Assembly (NCBI RefSeq): GCF_000517425.1 | Contig: NZ_CP006569.1 | Coordinates: forward strand, 3,586,760 to 3,650,759 | Length of the DNA: 64,000 bases | Origin: Sodalis praecaptivus | GTDB taxonomy: Bacteria > Pseudomonadota > Gammaproteobacteria > Enterobacterales > Enterobacteriaceae | Reading direction: 5' to 3' | Part shown: positions 21,704 to 30,943 of the stretch, piece after piece | How positions within the stretch are numbered: the stretch's first letter is position 1 | Layout of the letters: each line of letters opens with the position of its first letter | Position numbers and translations under genes: made by a program | The notes under the pieces: model-generated | Databases searched by the model: none | Seen by the model: the letters and a program-made list of their open reading frames with translations, nothing else | Told to the model about the DNA's origin: nothing

Positions 21704-22441
21704 TACCCATTCCCCCGGCGCTACCCGCTGCCAGGTTTCGTTACCGGTCAGCGGCTGGGTGGCTATCACCGTGACCACGTCATTGGGCGTGGTCTGCTTT
21801 TGAAAATCGATTTCCACATCCTGATCGAGCAAAGTGGCTTTGCCGAACGGCGCGCGCCGGGTTATCCAATAAAGGTTGCTTGAACAATACCCCATGACGT
21901 AGCAGCCGTCGGACAGCAGCATATTGAAAATCCCTTTTTGCCGCAGTGAATCCGCTAAACCGGCAATATAGCGAAACACCGAGGGCCAGTGGCGCGGCGT
22001 TTGCGGGTAGCGTTCCGCCAGGCGCGCCAGCAGCCAGCAAAACGCCTGCTCGCTATCGGTCTGCCCCACCGGACGAAAATTGCCGGTTTTCAGCGTCCGA
22101 TAGCCGCGCAACTGGCCATTGTGGGCAAAGGTCCAGTGACGGCCCCAGAGTTCGCGGGTAAACGGGTGGGTATTCTCAAGCGCTACCCTGCCGCGATTAG
22201 CCTGGCGAATATGGGAGACCACCGCGCAGGATTTGATAGGATAATCCTGCACCAAACGGGCGATGGGCGAGTCGATACTGGGCAACGGATCTTTGAACGT
22301 ACGGCAGCCCAATCCCTCATAAAAGGTGATTCCCCAGCCGTCCTTGTGCGGTCCGGTCCCGCCGCCGCGCTGCACCAGGCCGGAAAAACTGAAACAAATA
22401 TCCGTTGGTACATTAGCGCTCATGCCGAGTAATTCACACAT
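21674..22441 (-). CDS. yafJ: Class II glutamine amidotransferase-like protein YafJ
   Basis: The 255-residue product has the E. coli YafJ length. It starts M-C-E-L-L-G-M, so after methionine removal Cys2 is the expected N-terminal nucleophile, and HIRQANRG plus the THPF block fit the class II glutaminase fold. No synthase domain is attached, so substrate and partner are unknown. It lies between yafK and gmhA as in E. coli. Confidence 0.93.
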   Translation of the reverse strand: MCELLGMSANVPTDICFSFSGLVQRGGGTGPHKDGWGITFYEGLGCRTFKDPLPSIDSPIARLVQDYPIKSCAVVSHIRQANRGRVALENTHPFTRELWGRHWTFAHNGQLRGYRTLKTGNFRPVGQTDSEQAFCWLLARLAERYPQTPRHWPSVFRYIAGLADSLRQKGIFNMLLSDGCYVMGYCSSNLYWITRRAPFGKATLLDQDVEIDFQKQTTPNDVVTVIATQPLTGNETWQRVAPGEWVLFRLGEREL

Positions 22442-22474
22442 GCCCCTCTCCTGTCGATCCCCTGCCGGACCGGG

Positions 22475-23059
22475 TTACCCCTGTGCCGCCATTTCTTTCT
22501 CGATGAGCAGTATTAGAATATGAATGGCCTTGATATGGATTTCCTGGATGCGATCGGCATAACCGAAATGGGGGACACGGATTTCTACATCCGCGCTGCC
22601 GGCCATGTTACCGCCCTCTTTGCCGGTCAGGACGATAACCCGCATCCCTTTGGCGCGCGCGGCGTCAATGGCGCGGATAATGTTCGCCGAGTTGCCGGAG
22701 GTGGAAATACCGACCAGGACATCGCCCCGATTGCCCACCGCTTCTACATAACGGGAAAAGACCTGCTCATAACCAAAATCGTTGCTCACGCAGGAGAGAT
22801 GGCTGGGGTCGGAAATGGCGATAGCGGGATAGCCCGGGCGGTTTTCGCGATAGCGGCCGGTTAATTCTTCGGCAAAATGCATCGCGTCGCAGTGGGAACC
22901 GCCGTTGCCGCAGGAAAGCACTTTGCCGCCGGCTTTGAAAGTATCGGCAATCAATTTGGCCGCATCTTCAATAGACTGGATATGGCGCTCGTCGCTAAGG
23001 AAATTTTGCAGCGTTTGCAGGGCTTCGTTAAGTTCGTTGCGGATCAAATCCTGATACAT
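22475..23059 (-). CDS. gmhA: Sedoheptulose 7-phosphate isomerase
   Basis: The 194-residue product makes D-glycero-manno-heptose 7-phosphate, the first step toward the heptose of lipopolysaccharide inner core. SIS-domain motifs [17 protein letters not shown] and [11 protein letters not shown] are present. The start at 23059 ([10 protein letters not shown]) matches E. coli; an upstream in-frame ATG adds only five residues. In E. coli fadE lies next to gmhA, but no fadE is present here. Confidence 0.97.
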   Translation of the reverse strand: MYQDLIRNELNEALQTLQNFLSDERHIQSIEDAAKLIADTFKAGGKVLSCGNGGSHCDAMHFAEELTGRYRENRPGYPAIAISDPSHLSCVSNDFGYEQVFSRYVEAVGNRGDVLVGISTSGNSANIIRAIDAARAKGMRVIVLTGKEGGNMAGSADVEIRVPHFGYADRIQEIHIKAIHILILLIEKEMAAQG

Positions 23060-23377
23060 GGGGTCGTCCCTCACTCAAGGCTGGCGAATGAATGAAATTT
23101 TCCGGCTGCAGTTTACCGGAATGCCCCTATTGCGAGAAGCGCCGTTCTGGCGGTGGTTTTGCGCTATCTCATAAAAGAGGCAGATAATAAGTCTGTTGAT
23201 AATTGTACCGCATAATGGTGCCGAGAGGACATGGTCATGGCGCATAGGGCGACGAAAGCAGATAGGAGCCCCACCCCATTCATCGCGTAACGCGCTAATG
23301 GGGCTACACCACCGTTTTCATGCCTGCCGAGGCACCGCACGGTCGCGGGATCGTGCGCCGCAGTCCAGGCCCTGGGC
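23060..23377. other. Non-coding stretch upstream of gmhA
   Basis: No gene is supported in these 300 bp, where E. coli has fadE. A hairpin-prone segment around 23270-23310 (CCCCA...TGGGG) is the only structure noticed. Confidence 0.5.
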
Positions 23378-23410
23378 AAAAAAAAGCCCCGCGTCACAAG
23401 GAGGCGGGGC
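23378..23410 (-). terminator. Terminator of the yceI-like gene
   Basis: On the minus strand GCCCCGC and GCGGGGC form a stem followed by a run of eight Ts, 22 bp after the stop codon. Confidence 0.85.
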
Positions 23411-23431
23411 GACAGGAACGGGGGCGCGATA

Positions 23432-24007
23432 TTATTTGACCAGCGCTTCCGTCGAAATGCTGATGGTGATGTCATCGCTGACGTTGGGCACGAACTGCCC
23501 CATTTTAAACTCTGAACGCTTGATGGTGGTGGTGGCATTGAAACCCACGGCGGCTTTTTTGGCCATCGGATGCTCGCCCTGTTTATTCAGTACCGCATCC
23601 AATATCACCGGACGGCTGATGCCCTTAATGGTCAGATCGCCAAAAACTTGATAGCGATTGTCGCCTTTGCTGACGATTTTGGTGCTATGAAAAGTCGCGT
23701 TGGGGTACTGTTTCTGATCAAAATACTCCGCGCCTTGGAATTCATCGTTCAGCGCCTGCACATGGGTATCCACGGTTTTAACCGGTATCGTGACATCCAC
23801 TTTGGCATTCGCGATGGCCGCATCATCCAACACAATAGTACCGGTAATAGCGGAAAAGTTGGCGGTGGGGTTGGAAAATCCGAAATGATTCCACGAGAAC
23901 ACCAGCGAAGTATGATTGGGATCCAGATGGTAGGTTTCCGTTTTTGCCTGGGCGATACCCGAAGCCAGCAGTAGCCCGAGGGCCAGCGGTAACAACGTCT
24001 TTTTCAT
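23432..24007 (-). CDS. yceI: YceI-family periplasmic lipid-binding protein
   Basis: The 191-residue product has a signal peptide (MKKTLLPLALGLLLASGIAQA) and the YceI lipocalin-like pattern: HTSLVFSWNHFGF, NATFHSTKI and GDLTIKGISRPV. Members bind isoprenoid-type lipids in the periplasm. The start is taken at MKK; a methionine one codon earlier is equally possible, and the longer frame to 24136 is not supported. Divergence from the E. coli YceI suggests a paralogue of the family rather than a strict orthologue. Confidence 0.85.
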   Translation of the reverse strand: MKKTLLPLALGLLLASGIAQAKTETYHLDPNHTSLVFSWNHFGFSNPTANFSAITGTIVLDDAAIANAKVDVTIPVKTVDTHVQALNDEFQGAEYFDQKQYPNATFHSTKIVSKGDNRYQVFGDLTIKGISRPVILDAVLNKQGEHPMAKKAAVGFNATTTIKRSEFKMGQFVPNVSDDITISISTEALVK

Positions 24008-24220
24008 CATAATCATGCCAATTCTATCCGTCATAGTGCCGAAAGGACCTTCATCATGAAGGCTTTCGGCAGGGATTGTCACTGAATATATTTGTTGACT
24101 ATCTTCAATAATTTTGACCAAAATCGTCACGGACATTTAGCCGTCTACACGTCTTGATTGTCTATCATTGCCAGCATGTTATATTGGCACAAAATCCGGC
24201 TATCAGGAGTCATATTAGCC

Positions 24221-25378
24221 ATGAGTACCCCGCTTATCCCGCAAAGTAAACTCCCCGCCCTGGGCACCACCATCTTTACCCAGATGAGCGCGCTGGCGCA
24301 ACGCCATCAGGCGATTAACCTGTCCCAGGGTTTTCCCGATTTTGACGGTCCCGACTATTTGAAATCCCGGCTGGCCTGGCACGTCAGCCAGGGCGCCAAT
24401 CAATATGCCCCTATGACCGGCGTTGCGCCGCTGCGCGAAGCCATCGCCGATAAAACGGCAGAGCTCTACGGCTGGCGTCCCGACGCCGAGGCCGAGGTGA
24501 CGGTCACCGCCGGCGCGACCGAGGCGCTGTTTGCCGCCATCAGCGCGCTGGTGCGCCCGGGGGATGAAGTGATCTGTTTCGATCCCAGCTATGACAGCTA
24601 CGGGCCGGCGGTCGAGCTGGCCGGCGGCGTCATGCGCCGCATCGCGCTGCAACCCCCGGCGTTTCGCGTTGACTGGGCGCAATTCGGCGAAATACTGAGC
24701 GATCGCACCCGATTGGTCATCCTCAATACGCCGCATAACCCCTCGGCCAGCGTCTGGCAGGCGGACGATTTTCAGCAGCTGTGGCAGGCCATCGCCGCAC
24801 GGGAAATCTACGTATTGAGCGATGAAGTCTACGAACATATCTGCTTTGCCCCCGGCGGCCATCAGAGCGTGCTGGCGCATGACGGCCTGCGCCAGCGCGC
24901 CATCGCCGTCTCCTCCTTCGGCAAGACTTACCATATGACCGGTTGGAAAGTCGGCTATTGCGTGGCGCCGCCGGCCCTGAGCGCCGAGGTGCGCAAGATT
25001 CATCAATACCTGACCTTTGCGGTCAATACGCCCGCGCAGCTGGCTCTCGCCGATATGCTTCGCCAGGAGCCGGCGCACTGGCAGACGTTGTCGGCGTTCT
25101 ACCGCCAGCGGCGCGACCACCTGGTACAGGCGCTGGCGCCCAGCCGGCTGAAACTGCTGCCCTGTGAAGGCACCTATTTCCTGCTGGCGGATTACAGCGC
25201 CGTTTCCGATAAAGACGACGTGGCCTTTTGTCAGTGGCTCACCACCCAGGTCGGCGTGGCCGCCATTCCGTTATCGGTATTCTGCGCCGCCCCCTTCCCG
25301 CATAAACTGATTCGCCTGTGCTTTGCCAAAGGCGACCAGACGCTGGATGCCGCCGCGGAGCGCTTATGTCGACTTTAG
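24221..25378 (+). CDS. ybdL: Methionine/aromatic 2-oxo acid aminotransferase (YbdL/MtnE type)
   Basis: The 386-residue class I/II PLP aminotransferase has the E. coli YbdL length. The PLP lysine lies in SSFGKTYHMTGWKVGY, with NTPHNPS, DEVYEH and the C-terminal arginine region IRLCFAKG. It converts 2-oxo-4-methylthiobutyrate to methionine or transaminates methionine. The start at 24221 follows CAGGAGT; the upstream ATG is discarded because the family begins STPLIPQSK. It overlaps the next gene by 13 bp, which pairs an aminotransferase with an omega-amidase for 2-oxoacid amide clearance. Confidence 0.93.
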   Translation: MSTPLIPQSKLPALGTTIFTQMSALAQRHQAINLSQGFPDFDGPDYLKSRLAWHVSQGANQYAPMTGVAPLREAIADKTAELYGWRPDAEAEVTVTAGATEALFAAISALVRPGDEVICFDPSYDSYGPAVELAGGVMRRIALQPPAFRVDWAQFGEILSDRTRLVILNTPHNPSASVWQADDFQQLWQAIAAREIYVLSDEVYEHICFAPGGHQSVLAHDGLRQRAIAVSSFGKTYHMTGWKVGYCVAPPALSAEVRKIHQYLTFAVNTPAQLALADMLRQEPAHWQTLSAFYRQRRDHLVQALAPSRLKLLPCEGTYFLLADYSAVSDKDDVAFCQWLTTQVGVAAIPLSVFCAAPFPHKLIRLCFAKGDQTLDAAAERLCRL

Positions 25379-26139
25379 CGCTGAGTCTGCTACAACAGCC
25401 GCTGGTCTGGATGGACGGCGAGGCGAACCTGGCCCACTTTGACCGTTTGCTGGCGCCGATCGACGACCAGGATCTGATTGTGCTGCCGGAAATGTTTACC
25501 ACCGGTTTTGCCATGGAAGCGGCCGGCAATGCCCTGCCAGAAACGCGCGTAGTGGCGTGGCTGGCGCAATGGTCGCGGCGCACCGGCGCGATGGTAGGCG
25601 GCAGCGCGGCCATCGCCACCCCGGCTGGCGCGGTGAATCGTTTCTTACTGGTGCAGCCCGACGGCGTGACGTACCGCTATGATAAACGTCATCTGTTCAG
25701 AATGGCCGACGAGCATCACCATTATCAGGCCGGCCAGGAACGGGTGGTGGTGGACTGGCGCGGCTGGCGCATTTTACCGCAGGTGTGTTATGACCTGCGC
25801 TTCCCGCTCTGGTCGCGCAATCAGCAGGACTACGATTTGGCGCTCTACGTAGCCAACTGGCCCGCGCCACGCGCCGCTCATTGGCAAACGCTGCTGGCGG
25901 CGCGCGCCATCGAAAACCAAGCCTACGTCGCCGGCTGCAACCGCGTAGGCAGCGACGGCAATCAGCATCATTATAGCGGCAACAGCCTGATCATCGACCC
26001 CCAGGGAGCGGTGCTGGCGCAGGCCGAACCGGGCGCGGCGGCCTGCCTGCAGGCCCGCCTGTCGTTGGCGACGCTGCGCCAATACCGGGAAGCATTTCCA
26101 GCCTGGCGCGATGCTGACCGTTTCAGCCTGAAGCCGTAA
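25366..26139 (+). CDS. yafV: Omega-amidase of the nitrilase family (YafV)
   Basis: The 257-residue protein belongs to the carbon-nitrogen hydrolase family. The catalytic triad appears as the Glu in VLPEMFTTGF, the Lys in YDKRHLFRM and the Cys in QVCYDLRF. It hydrolyses 2-oxo-succinamate or 2-oxo-glutaramate formed when asparagine or glutamine is the amino donor. The ATG at 25366 overlaps the aminotransferase stop, so the two are a coupled pair and probably work in sequence in methionine salvage. The usual length is 256. Confidence 0.93.
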   Translation: MSTLALSLLQQPLVWMDGEANLAHFDRLLAPIDDQDLIVLPEMFTTGFAMEAAGNALPETRVVAWLAQWSRRTGAMVGGSAAIATPAGAVNRFLLVQPDGVTYRYDKRHLFRMADEHHHYQAGQERVVVDWRGWRILPQVCYDLRFPLWSRNQQDYDLALYVANWPAPRAAHWQTLLAARAIENQAYVAGCNRVGSDGNQHHYSGNSLIIDPQGAVLAQAEPGAAACLQARLSLATLRQYREAFPAWRDADRFSLKP

Positions 26140-26261
26140 CCCCGGGCGCGCTAACGCCCCGGCACGGCGACCGCGCCTGCCGGGTCGTTCATGTCAATCG
26201 GCTAAAACAGGGGAGAGCGCCTGCGCAGGTATACCGCCTTAGCGGGGCGAGCTCCTTTTCG

Positions 26262-27239
26262 TTATCCTTCCTGCGCCGGTTGCGCTTCCTTGTAGGGATG
26301 ATGGGCAATCCAGTGATCGGCGATATCCTGGCGGCGGCAAATCCATACCCGTTCGTGCTGCTGAATATAATCGAGAAACCGCTGGAGCGCGCGAAAACGT
26401 CCCGGACGGCCCAAAATCCGGCCGTGCATGCCGATGGAAAGCATCTTCGGCGACGTCTCTCCTTCGGCGTAGAGCACGTCAAAGCTGTCCCGCAGATAGG
26501 TGAAGAACTGATCGCCGCTGTTGAATCCCTGGGGCGTGGTGAAGCGCATATCGTTCGCCTCCAACGTATAGGGGATGATCAAATGCGGTTTGACCGTGCC
26601 GTCCTGCCGGGTTACCTGCGTCCAGAACGGCAGATCGTCGCCGTAATAATCGCTGTCGTATTGGAACCCCTCCTGCTCAACCACCAACCGTCGGGTGTTA
26701 GGGCTGTCGTGGCCGGTATACCAACCCCGCGGCGGTGTGCCAAATAGTTGCGTCAACACGTTCACCGCCTGCTGCATATGTTGCCGTTCGGTTTTGGCGT
26801 CGACCCCCTGATAATGCAGCCAGCGCCAGCCGTGGCTCACCACATCATAGTCAGCCGCTTTGATGGCCTCCACCACCGCCGGGTTGCGCGCCAGCGCCAT
26901 GGCTACGCCAAAAACGGTCAACGGCAGACCGCGGCGGCTGAACTCCTGGTGGATCCGCCAAAAACCGGCCCGGGAGCCGTATTCATAGAGCGAATCCATC
27001 GACATGTGTCTTTCCGGATAACTGGCGGCGCCAATGATATCGGAAAGGAACTGTTCGGAACCCGCGTCCCCATGCAGAACATGACTTTCGGCCCCTTCTT
27101 CATAATTCAGGACAAATTGCACCGCGATACGGGCCTGCCCAGGCCAGCCGGCATGCGGGGGCTTTCCGGCATAACCGATAAGATCGCGCGGGTAATTGGC
27201 GTTGAAAGCGAAACTTTTGTTCTCGGTCGCGTCACTCAT
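26262..27239 (-). CDS. puuE: Allantoinase PuuE (polysaccharide-deacetylase family)
   Basis: The 325-residue protein matches PuuE, a metal-independent allantoinase of the polysaccharide deacetylase fold, with YPRDLIGYAGKPP, FVLNYEEGAE, SHGWRWLHYQ and GWYTGHDSPNTRR blocks. It opens allantoin to allantoate in purine breakdown. No urate or allantoin genes adjoin it, so the pathway would need partners elsewhere; the large-subunit gene at the window start is a possible but unproved purine link. The gene is convergent with yafV. Confidence 0.9.
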   Translation of the reverse strand: MSDATENKSFAFNANYPRDLIGYAGKPPHAGWPGQARIAVQFVLNYEEGAESHVLHGDAGSEQFLSDIIGAASYPERHMSMDSLYEYGSRAGFWRIHQEFSRRGLPLTVFGVAMALARNPAVVEAIKAADYDVVSHGWRWLHYQGVDAKTERQHMQQAVNVLTQLFGTPPRGWYTGHDSPNTRRLVVEQEGFQYDSDYYGDDLPFWTQVTRQDGTVKPHLIIPYTLEANDMRFTTPQGFNSGDQFFTYLRDSFDVLYAEGETSPKMLSIGMHGRILGRPGRFRALQRFLDYIQQHERVWICRRQDIADHWIAHHPYKEAQPAQEG

Positions 27240-27587
27240 TGTCAGTTCCTTTTTTGTGAGCCGGTGTTTTAGTTTAGTCCTATAACGCGCGAGGTTAGTG
27301 CTTTTTGTGTCGGAAAATCGCGATTGTTTTCACCGCTGGCGATAGGGCCGAAACCCCGTACAGAAGCGGTAAATTAAGCGCTGCGCGCACCTTAACCATG
27401 ACCGGCATTCTCCCGCTCATGCCACCCGTACCACGTCGCTGCCGCCCTCTGCTGCGCAAAATTCAGGATGAACAAAGGATCACGTATCAACCGTACGATT
27501 GCCCACTACGCCACGGTTTGCGTTTGCGCCGCGCGACGAAGACGAAGGCGCAGGTCTTGGTCATGACGTAGTCTTCGGTTTGAAAAA
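27240..27587. other. Non-coding stretch upstream of puuE
   Basis: No gene is supported here. It contains the puuE promoter region and a GC-rich segment without recognisable structure, and it leads into the hexanucleotide repeat. Confidence 0.5.
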
Positions 27588-27742
27588 TCGAGACAGAGAC
27601 AGGGAAAGAGATAGAGATAGAGATAGGAACAGGAACAGGAACAGGAACAGGGACAGGAACAGGGACTCAGACAGAGATAGAGACAGAAACTGAGACTGAG
27701 ATTGAGATTGAGATTGAGATTGAGACGGAGACTGAGACAGCA
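27588..27742. repeat. Degenerate purine-rich hexanucleotide repeat
   Basis: About 25 six-base units follow each other in blocks: GAGACA, then GAGATA, then GGAACA (several exact copies), GACAGA, and finally GAGATT (four copies) with GAGACT variants. One strand is nearly all purine plus T or C at fixed positions. Reading frames exist on both strands but encode only dipeptide-like repeats, so a gene is unlikely. Confidence 0.95.
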
Positions 27743-27775
27743 CGCGAAGATACGTTCGCCGCGCTGGAAAAGACA

Positions 27776-27807
27776 AAACCCCGTGCTTTGGGAAACACGG
27801 GGTTTTT
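27776..27807 (-). terminator. Terminator of tRNA-Asp
   Basis: CCCCGTG/CACGGGG arms flank a 10-base loop with T-runs on both sides; on the minus strand it lies 8 bp after the tRNA 3' end. Confidence 0.85.
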
Positions 27808-27814
27808 GAATGGT

Positions 27815-27891
27815 TGGCGGTGCGGACGGGACTCGAACCCGCGACCCCCGGCGTGACAGGCCGGTATTCTAACCGACTGAACTACCGCACC
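27815..27891 (-). tRNA. aspV: tRNA-Asp (GTC), dnaQ-linked
   Basis: A complete tRNA with GGTGCGG/CCGCACC acceptor arms, anticodon GTC and encoded CCA lies downstream of dnaQ, the position of E. coli aspV. Its body is identical to the tRNA-Asp at 35131-35207. Confidence 0.95.
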
Positions 27892-28026
27892 GCACTTGTG
27901 CTTTGTCGGGAAAGCGAGGCGAATAGTAAAGTCACGACTGAGTAACGTCAATGCTTTTCATGCGCGGCAAAATCGTTTGCTGATAAATGCAGCACCCTGC
28001 GTTCATTTTGACCTGACGGGACGATT

Positions 28027-28785
28027 TTATTCGTTTTGTGCAGGGCTGTCTTCCCGCCACAGACAGCTACCGCCCTTTTTCTGCACCAGATCCAACCGCT
28101 GCTCATGGGCTACGACTTCCTCATCGCTGGCGTAAACGATTTTCAGCGACGTTTGGGCGCGCTGCACCCGCTGAATTTGCACGGTGTCGCCCACCTCGCG
28201 CTGCTCTTGCTCCCCTTCCATCGCAAAACGCATGGCGGTCTGGCCGCCGGTCATCAACAAGAAAACGTCCGCCAGGATTTCGGCGTCGAGCAAAGCGCCG
28301 TGCAGCGTACGCTTACTGTTATCGATCAGATAGCGGTCGCACAACGCGTCCAGACTATTGCGCTTCCCGGGGAACATTTTGCGCGCCAGCAGCAGGCTGT
28401 CCGTCACCTTGCAAAAGGTGTCGGTTTTAGCGATACCGCGATTAAGCATCGCAAACTCATAGTCCATAAAGCCGATATCGAAGGGGGCGTTATGAATGAC
28501 CAATTCGCCGCCGCGTATGAATTGTAAAAATTCATCCGCCACGTCGGCAAACGTGGGTTTATCGGCTAGAAACTCGTCGCTGATGCCGTGGACATTGAAC
28601 GCTTCAGGGTCTACCAGACGGTCCGGTTTCAGATAGACGTGGAAGTGCCGACCGGTCAGGCGGCGATTAATGACCTCCACCGCGCCAATTTCGATAATTC
28701 GGTGTCCTTCGTAGTGGACACCCAACTTGTTCATGCCGGTGGTTTCAGTATCCAGAACAATCTGTCGCGTAATGTCAGTGCTCAT
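28027..28785 (-). CDS. dnaQ: DNA polymerase III epsilon subunit (proofreading exonuclease)
   Basis: The 252-residue protein is the 3'-5' exonuclease of the replicative polymerase. The DEDDh residues are seen in VLDTETTG (Exo I), the HNAPFDIGFMDYE block (Exo II) and the HGALLDAEIL block (Exo III, with the histidine). A flexible C-terminal segment (about 190-252) binds the alpha subunit. It diverges from rnhA with 53 bp between the starts, the classical overlapping dnaQ-rnhA promoter arrangement. Confidence 0.97.
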   Translation of the reverse strand: MSTDITRQIVLDTETTGMNKLGVHYEGHRIIEIGAVEVINRRLTGRHFHVYLKPDRLVDPEAFNVHGISDEFLADKPTFADVADEFLQFIRGGELVIHNAPFDIGFMDYEFAMLNRGIAKTDTFCKVTDSLLLARKMFPGKRNSLDALCDRYLIDNSKRTLHGALLDAEILADVFLLMTGGQTAMRFAMEGEQEQREVGDTVQIQRVQRAQTSLKIVYASDEEVVAHEQRLDLVQKKGGSCLWREDSPAQNE

Positions 28786-28838
28786 AATGCTCGTTTATGT
28801 CAGACTTGGGCTTTTAACATGGAGCAAGTTTACCAGAG

Positions 28839-29330
28839 ATGCGCAAACAGGTTGAAATTTTCACCGACGGTTCGTGCCTGGGTAATCCCGGCCCCGGCGG
28901 CTATGGCGCAATCTTGCGCTATAAACAGCATGAAAAAACCTTCAGCGCCGGTTATCGCCTGACCACCAACAACCGTATGGAGTTGATGGCGGCCATCGTC
29001 GCGCTGGAAGCGCTGACGGACGCCTGCGAGGTCGTGCTCAGCACCGACAGCCAGTACGTCCGTCAAGGGATTACCCAATGGATTCATAACTGGAAAAAAC
29101 GCGGCTGGAAAACCGCCGAGAAGAAACCGGTGAAAAACGTCGATTTATGGCAGCGGCTGGACGCAGCCATTCAGCCTCATACCCTGCGCTGGGATTGGGT
29201 AAAGGGTCATGCGGGCCATCCGGAAAACGAACGCTGCGACGAACTGGCGCGCACCGCCGCCGGCCATCCGGCTTTGGAGGACATCGGCTATCGGGTGGAA
29301 GCGCAAACGGGCGGCGGCCGGGCGGATTAA
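28839..29330 (+). CDS. rnhA: Ribonuclease HI
   Basis: The 163-residue protein degrades RNA in RNA-DNA hybrids. Catalytic residues are visible in [28 protein letters not shown] and the C-terminal [12 protein letters not shown]. The length is slightly above the E. coli 155 because of a C-terminal tail. It ends 7 bp before the convergent end of yafS. Confidence 0.97.
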   Translation: MRKQVEIFTDGSCLGNPGPGGYGAILRYKQHEKTFSAGYRLTTNNRMELMAAIVALEALTDACEVVLSTDSQYVRQGITQWIHNWKKRGWKTAEKKPVKNVDLWQRLDAAIQPHTLRWDWVKGHAGHPENERCDELARTAAGHPALEDIGYRVEAQTGGGRAD

Positions 29331-29337
29331 AGCGTTC

Positions 29338-30075
29338 TCACTCCTCTTTCCAGGAATGCCGCTGCCGGCAACTGCGGGTGGTGGCGTTTACAGGCCGGCG
29401 CAATCCCCGCGTGGACGCTTTGTTTTTCAGCGGCGTCAGGCTGAGGGGAAACGTGCGCTTGCGCGCGACTATCACGCTCAGGCAACCCATTGCGGGGAAA
29501 TGGGTACTGAGTAGCCGCCCCCCTTGTCGTCGCCATGGCAACACCTGCAGATGGGTACGGTGCAACACCTCAAAATTGAGCACCCCCAGCCAATCCAACA
29601 GCCGCATCTGCGTATACATTCGGCTTCTGTACGGCTGGCGGCGAAAAAGGATCGGGCAGATCTTGCCAAGCCCCAGCATGCTCACCGGGTTGAACGTCGA
29701 GATGACGAGCCAGCCGTCATCAATGAGGACCCGATCGACCTCCCGCAGCAGCCGATGCGGATCGCCGGTATAGGATAAGGTATGGGCCAGTAAGCAAGCG
29801 TCTGCCGACTTATTGGCGAACGGCAATTGGTAAGGATCGGCGATAACGTGCAAACCTTCGCCCTCGAGCCCCACGTTGACCTGGTGGGAAATCGCACAAT
29901 CACCGGTATCCAGATCCGCGCTCAACGCGCCGATTTTGAGTAAATGAAACCCGAACAGTTTAGGCCACCACGCTTTCAACCCCTGCTCCAGCGCCTGGCG
30001 ATAGTAAGCCCCGCAGGGAATATCGTCCCATGAGGCAGGCGCCACAATCGTCTTGTTACTTTGCGCTGGTTTCAT
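29338..30075 (-). CDS. yafS: Predicted SAM-dependent methyltransferase YafS
   Basis: The 245-residue protein matches E. coli YafS along its length. The methyltransferase fold is seen in the [14 protein letters not shown] and [17 protein letters not shown] blocks, typical of the Methyltransf_11 family, although the glycine-rich loop is degenerate. Substrate unknown. It diverges from gloB by 45 bp and is convergent with rnhA, as in E. coli. Confidence 0.92.
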   Translation of the reverse strand: MKPAQSNKTIVAPASWDDIPCGAYYRQALEQGLKAWWPKLFGFHLLKIGALSADLDTGDCAISHQVNVGLEGEGLHVIADPYQLPFANKSADACLLAHTLSYTGDPHRLLREVDRVLIDDGWLVISTFNPVSMLGLGKICPILFRRQPYRSRMYTQMRLLDWLGVLNFEVLHRTHLQVLPWRRQGGRLLSTHFPAMGCLSVIVARKRTFPLSLTPLKNKASTRGLRRPVNATTRSCRQRHSWKEE

Positions 30076-30120
30076 GTTTGTCTATCTTCTAAGGGCCATA
30101 GAGAAATAACGAGGTTAACA

Positions 30121-30873
30121 ATGAATCTTATCAGCATTCCCGCACTGGCGGATAATTACATTTGGCTTTTACACAATGACGACAGCCAATGCCTGGTGGT
30201 CGATCCGGGCGAGGCGGCGCCGGTGTTACAGGCGCTTGCCGACCGCCACTTAACCCCTGTCGCTATTTTATTGACCCATCATCATCATGACCATGTGGGC
30301 GGTGTCGCCGAGCTGCTGCGGCATTTCCCGGTACCGGTCTATGGCCCGGAGGAAACCCGCGCCAAGGGCGCAACCCGGATTATTAGCGAAGGCGATACAC
30401 TGACCTTACTGGGTCATACCTTCAGCATAATGGCATTGCCCGGTCATACACTCGGACATATCGGATTTTATGGCGCCCCCTGGCTTTTTAGCGGCGACAC
30501 GGTTTTTTCCGCAGGTTGTGGTCGGCTTTTCGAGGGTACGCCCAAGCAAATGTACGCGTCTTTTCAAAAGGTTAATCAGCTTCCCCCCGATACCCTGATC
30601 TGCGCCGCTCATGAGTATACTTCAAGCAATTTGGACTTCGCCGCCGCCCTCTTGCCTCAAGATAGCGTTATCACAGGTTATCAACGTGAAATTAAAGAGT
30701 TACGTCTGAAAAACCAGCCTAGCCTGCCCACAACGCTGCATTTAGAGCGTCAAATTAATCTTTTCTTACGTTGCCATGACATTGATTTACAGAACAAATT
30801 AAACGCTCACCCTGCTTCCGGCGAGGAATGGCGTGTTTTTGCGGCATTACGCGAGAAGAAGGATCATTTCTGA
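30121..30873 (+). CDS. gloB: Glyoxalase II (hydroxyacylglutathione hydrolase)
   Basis: The 250-residue metallo-beta-lactamase-fold enzyme hydrolyses S-lactoylglutathione to lactate in methylglyoxal detoxification. The metal site is [10 protein letters not shown] (about 55-64), with [23 protein letters not shown] and AAHEYT. The start at 30121 (MNLISIPAL) is preceded by AACGAGG; the longer frame overlaps the yafS start. Gene order with yafS and mltD matches E. coli. Confidence 0.97.
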   Translation: MNLISIPALADNYIWLLHNDDSQCLVVDPGEAAPVLQALADRHLTPVAILLTHHHHDHVGGVAELLRHFPVPVYGPEETRAKGATRIISEGDTLTLLGHTFSIMALPGHTLGHIGFYGAPWLFSGDTVFSAGCGRLFEGTPKQMYASFQKVNQLPPDTLICAAHEYTSSNLDFAAALLPQDSVITGYQREIKELRLKNQPSLPTTLHLERQINLFLRCHDIDLQNKLNAHPASGEEWRVFAALREKKDHF

Positions 30874-30943
30874 AGGTTTTAGTTGTAATGTCCCAGCCTT
30901 CAAAGTATCATTGCTCGTCTTTTAAGCGACTATTGACATACAG

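Noticed and set aside
24215..25120. 301-codon open frame on the minus strand
   Set aside because: It lies wholly inside the ybdL aminotransferase gene in antisense and results from GC-rich codon use; no ribosome site or family motif.
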